A stretch of 64,000 bases of DNA from Synaphobranchus kaupii. Taxonomy: Eukaryota > Chordata > Actinopteri > Anguilliformes > Synaphobranchidae. Numbering within the stretch: the stretch's first letter is position 1; each line of letters begins with the position of its first letter. The notes below the pieces were generated by a model. That model was not told the origin of the DNA and made no database searches. It saw only the letters and a program-made list of their open reading frames with translations. The position numbers and the translations under genes are program-made. Location: the NCBI GenBank assembly GCA_029718625.1, contig CM056378.1:58923027-58987026 (forward strand), written 5' to 3'. Positions 57,795-64,000 of this stretch are shown here, piece by piece.

Positions 57795-57990
57795 TTGTCA
57801 CGATATCCGATAAAATCAGATATCGCAATATTTGAAAATATGAGATGATCTATATATCATCTATAGCCACAATATTTAAAAAATATATCATCATTGTTAT
57901 TGATATTAAAAAGACAAAACATACGTACATTATTTAAAATAATATTAGTTAGAAATAAATAGGTAAGTTAACTCTATAAACTTTGCCCCT
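57795..57990. repeat. One end of a hAT-like repeat
   Basis: AGGGTTGTCACGATATCCGA resembles the TIR of the hAT at 1799-4321 (TAGGGCTGTCACGATATC). ATATCATCTATAG-type AT-rich sequence follows. No opposite terminus was found. Confidence 0.4.
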
Positions 57991-58239
57991 AGTGGTTGAG
58001 ACGTATACGTCTCAATTACAGTTTTCATGTTTATCTGAAATTATAAAATACAGCTTTAAGAAAACCCTGTAAATTTTGACGCAGGATTGTTAAAAAGGGT
58101 AGCCGCTTGCAAAAACCTCAGCTTCTCCAGTTACACTGCAGGGCAATAAAATAGCAAATTGCTATTAATAGCCCAAAGCACTTACGACGATCCTCTCGCC
58201 ACAGCCACAGACTGTAAAATCTGACCAAAAATGTTTTCA

Positions 58240-59385
58240 ATGTAAAAAAAGCCAAATTACTCATGCATAACCTACAGAGCGCTGTCAGTAGAGGGTGTTA
58301 TGGTTATGCAAATGTCTTCAGTAGGAGTCTGTATTCTGTATGGATGTCTCTCTCGATGTCATTATCTTTATTGCATGCATTATCATCATTAGTTCGATAC
58401 CAAAAAGAAGTGATATCTAAACAAAAACACGTTTTCAACGTAGAAAATGTCAAGTTACTCACGCATAGCCTACAGAGCGCTGTCTATAAGTCCTTAATTC
58501 CAACTTGCAAAAACTAGGGCTGCCTTTAAAAGTATTGATATCAAAATGTGGCCAAGTTACAAGGAACAGTATTACCTAACGTAGCTCACACTAAATAAAC
58601 TAGCTCTATTCCAAAACAATGCTCCAAACTTTCCTAAATAATTTCATGCAACTTGGTCCTGTGTTTCTTCATCTTAGCATGTGAAGAGATTGTGCCTCAT
58701 GGAACATAATTTCAATGAGTTTTCTTAACAGTTGATTAATAATTAGACTCAAGAAAGGATATGGTTATACTTTAAAAAATGTACAGTTTTTAAAATGTTC
58801 ACTGCTGCTACAGATTTCTTTACAATTCACAAACAGACAAATATCAAGAAACATCATGTACAATAGAGGGGGGATGAATACAAAAATGCAGATAAAAATG
58901 AGTAATATTTTTACCTAGAAAATAGCGTACATATAGCATTTTTACAAATGTATCCAGACATGTTTGTGGGTCAGATGATGGCAAATAAGTAATAGTACTA
59001 ATTTTCTTAACATAATAGTTTGACATTTGACATTATTCCAAATAAATAAATCAATGAAACATAATAATAATACATTTTATTCATTCCGTGCTTTTCATAG
59101 ACCCAAAGCAGTGGATGCAGACAATTGTTCAAACATGCCCTGTAGTGTAGTAATTTTTCTTTTTAATTTCTAAGTGCAACACATCTGAATCAGAGTATGT
59201 ACACTATAAATTATTCTCATTTTGCAGTTTGATGTGGCACATAGAGTTTCATTGATCACATTCTCTTGAGATGGTAAGATGAAGAAACACGGCCAAGTTG
59301 CATTAAATAATTTTGGAAAGTTTGGATAGCATTGCTTTGGAATAGAGCTAGTGTATTTAGTGTGAGCTACGATAGGCAATATTGT
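58240..59385. repeat. Dispersed repeat copies 2 and 3 (direct and inverted)
   Basis: 58430-58700 matches 38640-38905 closely. A shorter partial copy of the first part occurs at about 58240-58300. 59281-59385 is an inverted copy of the last part (GGCCAAGTTGCATTAAATAA; CATTGCTTTGGAATAGAGCT). The 58.4 and 59.3 kb copies thus form an inverted pair about 580 bp apart. No coding region is evident. Confidence 0.75.
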
Positions 59386-59660
59386 TTGCTTCCTGCTTCT
59401 GGTGCTTTGGTGTCTTCATTGCCACTACACAAAGCCGGTACGGGTATAGGAATTCAGACGACCACTTGTCCCTTTATTCAAAAGAACATGCAGGACTTGT
59501 CTGTTAGAGTGTTAGGATTTCTGTTTAGGATTTTAGTTTTCTTCACTCATTATTTCCTTCCTTGGTTTTCCTCTCCTGTCTGTTGCTAGACAGTACCTTG
59601 GTTTTTTCCCGTCTCCTTTTGCCTCTTTGTTTTGCTCTGCGCTCTCTTACTGTTTTCAGA

Positions 59661-59935
59661 GCTAGAGTCTACCTGTTTTGGTTTCTCTCTGCTCGAGTCT
59701 GCGAGCATTAGCCATTCTACTGGGTTGTTATTATTTCGGCTTACGCCGGGATTATTTTCCCATACTTTCTATTTCACTGCTCGAGTCTGCAAGCTTCGCC
59801 CTATTTTCTTGGGTCGTTATTATTTTTGGCTTACACCAATTTTGTTTTGTTTTCCTATCTGTTTTACATTGCTAGAGTCTGCGAGCTTCGCTCTATTAGT
59901 GGGGTCTTTATTATTTTGGGCTCTTAGTGTAAGGG
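59661..59935. repeat. Tandem repeat, unit about 90 bp, three copies
   Basis: CTCGAGTCTGCGAGC, CTCGAGTCTGCAAGC and CTAGAGTCTGCGAGC mark unit starts at 59691, 59779 and 59871. Each is followed by a GGGTYGTTATTATTT phrase and GGCTTACRCC. A partial unit begins at 59661. The open frame at 59632-60000 is repeat-derived. Confidence 0.75.
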
Positions 59936-60471
59936 GGCTGGGTCGAAGGACCAGGCGCGACAGTAGGGATCTGAAAGTGCTTTGGAAAAAGCACCACTAA
60001 ACGAAGAGAACTCCGTAGGGGAGAGACTGTAAATCCCGCGCAGCTAGACCAATGAGGGAATAGCTCGGAGCGAAGGTTTAAGCGTGATGTTTTCCGCTGT
60101 TGCTGTGGGAAAAGGTAAGAGTTCTGTTGAAATATTACCGTTCTTGCAACCGGGTGAGACTGCTCTTTAGATTCACGGGATCAGCTAATAATTGACCACG
60201 TGTCAAAGGCAATAGTACCACTTTGCCCTCTGCTTTAAGTCTGGTCTGGGCTGACCCCAGCTTATCCAAAAAGGCAGCCTGTGTGCATTACATTGACCGT
60301 CAGCCACCAACGCTGATTCTATACTCATTTATCTGACTCCAATTTAATTATTAAAATCCAATTGCTATGTAAAATTTACACTTGATTTGCTTTTGAGCCT
60401 GTTCTCTGAGCTGGATACGCTGGTTCCACCGGGTGTTACATACGGCCGTTATGTACACCTCTCACGGCAGA
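59936..60471. other. No gene recognised; expected 3' side of the Gypsy element
   Basis: A minus-strand Gypsy 3' LTR would be expected downstream of the integrase, toward lower coordinates. I could not recognise LTR termini or a polypurine tract here, so the element is probably truncated after its integrase. Nothing else is identifiable. Confidence 0.4.
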
Positions 60472-61200
60472 CTAGATATCTGCGTTTATCTCCACGTTTT
60501 TCTCTAGCTCAGGGACTAATGGGGGTTGATAGCCCAGCTGAGTCTCGAAAGGCGAGAGCCCTGTGGGCAGAGTATTATGGGCGTACTCTGCCCAGGCTAG
60601 GTGTCGACTCCAGGACGTAGGGTTGGAGGCAGCCAAACACCAAAGAGTGTTCTCCAGTGTCTGGTTGGTGCGCTCTGTCTGCTCATTAGTCTCAGGGTGA
60701 AACCCAGAGGATAAGCTGACCGAGGCACCAAGCAAAGAACAGAACGCGTGCCAGAACTTGGCGGCGAACTGGGGACCGCGATCTGAAACCACGTCCAATG
60801 GCAGGCCGTGTAGCCGGAACATGTGATCTACTATCAGTTGTGCTGTCTCAGGTGTTGAAGGGAGCTTCGGTAACGCGATAAAATGAGCCACTTCGGAGAA
60901 GCAATCCACGACCACTAAGATCACCAATTTGCCCAGTGACGCAGGCAAACCGGTGACGAAGTCGAGGGCGATGTGACTCCAAGGACGGCTGGGGATGGGA
61001 AGAGGGCGCAAAAGACCCGAGGGTGGGAGGCGTGAACCTTTGCTGCGGGCACACACCAGACAGGCAGCAACAAAACCCTGCACGTCCCTCTCCAGATTGG
61101 GCCACCAAAAACGCCGGGACAAGAATTCTCTTGTGTAGTGAACACCTGGGTGAACAACCAACTGAGGTGTGACCCAATTGCAAAACTCTGGGTCTAAGTC
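60472..61200 (-). pseudogene. Gypsy (Sushi-like) integrase, partial
   Basis: This encoded the enzyme that inserts the retrotransposon cDNA. Visible are a zinc-binding end with [18 protein letters not shown] and CLVCARSKG, then the core with [11 protein letters not shown] (first D), VSDRGPQF (second D) and [12 protein letters not shown] (catalytic E, 35 residues after the second D). The usual NGQTER glycine is E here. The frame stops after [16 protein letters not shown], before a chromodomain could appear. Residue style fits the vertebrate Sushi lineage of chromoviruses. The domain order continues from the RT segment upstream on the minus strand. Confidence 0.85.
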
Positions 61201-61359
61201 TCAGTGGAACGAATAAGCAGTGGGGTGGGCCCCCCCCTGGGCCTGGGTCGTGCCTCAACGGCCCACATAACCGGAGCCACTATTTGGTTGGCGGGGATGA
61301 TAGGTTCAGGAACAGGGTCCCTGTCCGAGTGGTCAAAAATGTGTGGGCTGTCGAATGTC

Positions 61360-62765
61360 TTATGGACACGTTCTTGGCTTCACGTTCTTGGAGCCGGGGC
61401 GATACGTAAGCAGAAAATTAAAGCGCAAGAAGAATAACGGCCACCGGGCTTGTCGGGAATTACGCCTCTTGGCTAGCTGCACGTACTGTAAGTTCTTATG
61501 ATCCGTCCATACTGTGAACGGATGTACTGCCCCCTCCAGCCAGTGACGCCACTCTTCAAGAGCCAGTTTAACTGCCAAGAGTTCCCGGTCCCCTACGTCA
61601 TAATTCCTCTCAGCAGGTGTTAATGTACAAAACAAATAAGCGCAGGGGTGCATCTTGTGGTCAAGCGGAGATAGCTGGGAGAGAATGGCTCCAGCCCCCA
61701 ACTCAGAAGCGTCTACCTCTACCACAAAGGGAAGGGAGGGGTTGGGCGTGATGAGAATAGGCTCGGAGCTGAAACGTCTTTTAAGCTCAGAGAACGCTGC
61801 TTCGGCCCTCGGATTCCATTGGAACCGAGAAGAAGACGTCTTTTTAGTAAGCGCAGTAATAGGCGCAGCTACCGCACTGAAGTTGCGGATAAACTGCTGA
61901 TAAAAATTGGCAAATCCTAAGAAACGCTGTACCTGCTTAAGGGAAGACGGAGTGGGCCAGTTCTTAATGGCCGAGACTTTCTCTGGAGCCATTTGAACCT
62001 TGCCATCAGCCACAATGAACCCCAGGAAAGAAACGGAGTTAGTTTGGAAAACACACTTCTCCACCTTAACGTAAAGCTGGACTTTGAGCAGCACTTTAAG
62101 AACCTGCCTAACATGGCCGATGCGAGTGGAGAGATCAGGGAAAAAAAATTTTATGTCGTCGAAGTAAACAAAGACAAATTTCTCAAGCATCTCACTGAGA
62201 ACATCGTTCACTAGCACCTGGAAAACGGAGGGGGCACTAGTGAGCCTGAACGGCATCACCTGGTACTCGTAGTGCCCCGATTGGGTGTTAAATGCCATTT
62301 TCCATTGATCCCCTCGCGAACGCGAATGAGATTGTACGCGTTGCGAAGGTCGAGATTTGAAAAAATAGACGCCCCCTGAAGGCGTTCAAATGCCAAATTC
62401 ATAAGGGGGAGGGTATGACATTTCTTAATCGTGATGTCATTGAGTCCCTTGTAGTCAATGCACGGCCTGAGACTACTATCTTTTTTTTTTACAAAAAAGA
62501 ACCCTGCCCCCGCCGGCGAAGTGGAGGGTCTAATGAAGCCATTGGTCAGGGATTCCTCTATATATTCCCTCATTGCGGCGCTATCCAGAACCGATTGTGA
62601 GTACAGAGCACCCCTAGGGGGAACTGTGCCTGGATAGAGATCGATTGCGCAGTCATAGGATCTGTGAGGAGGCAAGGAGGTGGCACGTTGCTTGCTAAAG
62701 ACCTCAGAAATATCAGCATATTGCTCAGGTACGTTAGCCGGCAATGAGAAGTTTAAGCGCCCCAC
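61360..62765 (-). pseudogene. Gypsy reverse transcriptase-RNase H, one frameshift
   Basis: 62765-62310 covers the RT N-terminal half: [47 protein letters not shown] and [14 protein letters not shown] single-base loss in the C run at about 62310-62313 shifts frame. Reading then resumes at 62298 with [26 protein letters not shown] and FVYFDDI, which stands where YLDD is usual. The tether follows ([16 protein letters not shown]) and then RNase H with [36 protein letters not shown] and [11 protein letters not shown]. The enzyme would copy retrotransposon RNA to DNA; here it is broken. Confidence 0.88.
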
Positions 62766-62821
62766 CCACCTGTGTGCTCTCGCAGTCTGACAGATAATCG
62801 AGTGGCGTGTCCCACTCTATC

Positions 62822-63345
62822 TCAAGAGTGGGAAGTCTCCTCCTCTCTCCAATTGTGTCTGTCTGCGAATGATTCCCAAGCAAGACTCTCCTTGGTGTTT
62901 AAAGATGGAGCTATTGAGTCGTGAACACCATGGAATGAATTACCCTCCTCCTGTTCGCTGTCCGAACCGAACTCAGGGTAATGCCCGAGACCCCCTCCTA
63001 ACATGATAGATCTAGGATTAGAGCAGTGGGATCTGCACTGTGGGCCCCACTGAAGAATGACCTCCCCCTGTCCCCCCCAGTTAATATATGGTTTGTGAAG
63101 AGCCAGCCACGAATGGCCCAGTACAAAGGGGTACGTAGGTGAATCCACCAGAAAAAACTGGGTTGACTCCATATGTGAGAGACGACCATGTTTAACGGAA
63201 TCGTGATCTGGCAGATCGTGTCCGTGCCTAAAGGGCGACCGTCAAGTGCTGTTACTAGCCGGGGTCAAGGGAGAGCGCGTATGGGAACTTTCTGCTCCCT
63301 GGCCCACTTTATGTCCATAAGACATTCGACAGCCCCGGAATCTAA
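62822..63345 (-). pseudogene. Gypsy aspartic protease region, degraded
   Basis: Minus-strand codons near 63345-63320 read CFLDSGAVECLMD, the retropepsin active-site DSGA, with stop codons just before it. Downstream, FFLVDSPTYPFVLGHSWLAL and HKPYINW correspond to the C-terminal protease fold that leads into RT. An acidic segment with SDSEQEEG follows. The order gag-protease-RT is as expected for Ty3/Gypsy. Confidence 0.75.
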
Positions 63346-63445
63346 AAAGCACTACAGCTAACAGAGTGCCTCCTCCAGCTTAGCTGGACTAATAATTGGG
63401 TATGAGGAGAGGTGTCATTATGTCTCACTAGGGACCTTGGGCTCC

Positions 63446-63935
63446 CTAGCGAGACTCCCCTTTTCCCGCTAGCTTAGGACACTGGTCACGGAGATGCCCC
63501 ATGCGTTTGCAATAACGACACCAGGTGTCTCGCAGTTTGGTGCTTTTAGACTCGCGTACTGCTGTTCCGTCCACCTGCATAGCCTCCTCAGCAAACGAGA
63601 ATGAAGTGGCCACAGGGGAAGAAGCATAGCGAAGCAAACAGTCCCTACGCCCTCCTGTTAATCTCTCTCGCTCTCTATCTCTAATGCGGTTGTCCACCCG
63701 GATGGCTGTGGAAACCAGATCACCGAACGTGGCGGCCAGTTTGAGCACTGAGCACTGACAGAGCTAACAACAGAATTGGACAGGGCATTAAGAAAAAGGG
63801 CACAAAGTGGCCCATCGGACCACCCAGTCTCCCCCGCCAGTACTCGAAACGTGATGGAAAAAGCTGCCACCGTCTCGAGACGTCATGATCAAAGACTGAC
63901 GCCATCTCCTCCATCAGCCGATCTGTGGTGTTCAT
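63446..63935 (-). pseudogene. Gypsy Gag fragment with CCHC zinc knuckle
   Basis: The C-terminal part includes CRYCKRMGHLRDQC, a CX2CX4HX4C knuckle used to bind genomic RNA, followed by PKLAGKGESR. Upstream are IRVDNRIRDRERERLTGGRR and, in another frame, LMEEMASVFDHD. At least one frameshift lies near 63730. The rest of Gag and the 5' LTR lie beyond the window end at 64000. Confidence 0.8.
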
Positions 63936-64000
63936 GATGGGGGAATTAACCCTAACTAAGGGATCCGCCCACTCGAGAGCGGTCCCTGTTAACAGGGAGA

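Noticed and set aside
59500..60470. 3' LTR of the Gypsy element
   Set aside because: I could not find TG...CA termini or a polypurine tract next to the integrase end. The 90 bp tandem repeats alone are insufficient.

Overview
The window reads as intergenic or accessory DNA from a ray-finned fish. The grounds are Sleeping Beauty-type and other Tc1 transposons, L2-clade LINEs and a tRNA-headed SINE that share a (TGTAA)n tail, a Sushi-like Ty3/Gypsy element, and Harbinger, hAT and TTAA-target DNA transposons. Species cannot be fixed from sequence alone. I find no host protein-coding gene, rRNA or free-standing tRNA. Every recognisable coding segment belongs to a mobile element, and nearly all are broken.

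Layout. 1.8-4.3 kb: a hAT element carrying a Tc1 transposon inserted in reverse. 5.5-10.7 kb: small DNA-transposon fragments and a widely spaced inverted repeat. 10.99-11.40 kb: a dense array of 17 ACTAGT palindromes, many about 21 bp apart. 13.87-15.05 kb: a 36-38 bp minisatellite interrupted by a SINE. 17.0-18.2 kb: a Sleeping Beauty-like relic. 19.4-21.0 kb: a second copy of the first Tc1 family. 22.05-26.7 kb: an L2 LINE, a hAT, a Tc1-like element with one nonsense codon, and a deleted Tc1-like element directly abutting it. 28.2-34.5 kb: inverted-repeat DNA, comprising a foldback element rich in GGTCCGTGG motifs, two Harbinger-type elements with clean target duplications, two long palindromes, a 27-base C run, a hammerhead-like motif and a 180 bp block present twice.

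35.8-41.5 kb: Tc1 and L2 remnants. 42.04-45.07 kb: an element with long terminal repeats built of 169 bp tandem units, carrying a 743 bp hAT foldback. 45.3-45.6 kb: an L1-like 3' end. 47.85-50.48 kb: a BED-finger hAT transposase gene split by another hAT element, itself containing a MITE. 53.45-55.72 kb: a 5'-truncated L2 LINE with a long open reverse-transcriptase frame. 55.88-56.86 kb: an element with 265 bp inverted ends and TTAA target duplications. 60.47-64.0 kb: gag, protease, RT/RNase H and integrase of a decayed Sushi-like Gypsy element on the minus strand, running off the window end.

The features do not form a pathway. Together they record layered insertions, and the target-site duplications and interrupted repeats allow relative dating. 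The least explained structures are the ACTAGT array, the 28.9-31.1 kb foldback with its perfect 180 bp copy at 34.1 kb, and the 42-45 kb element.
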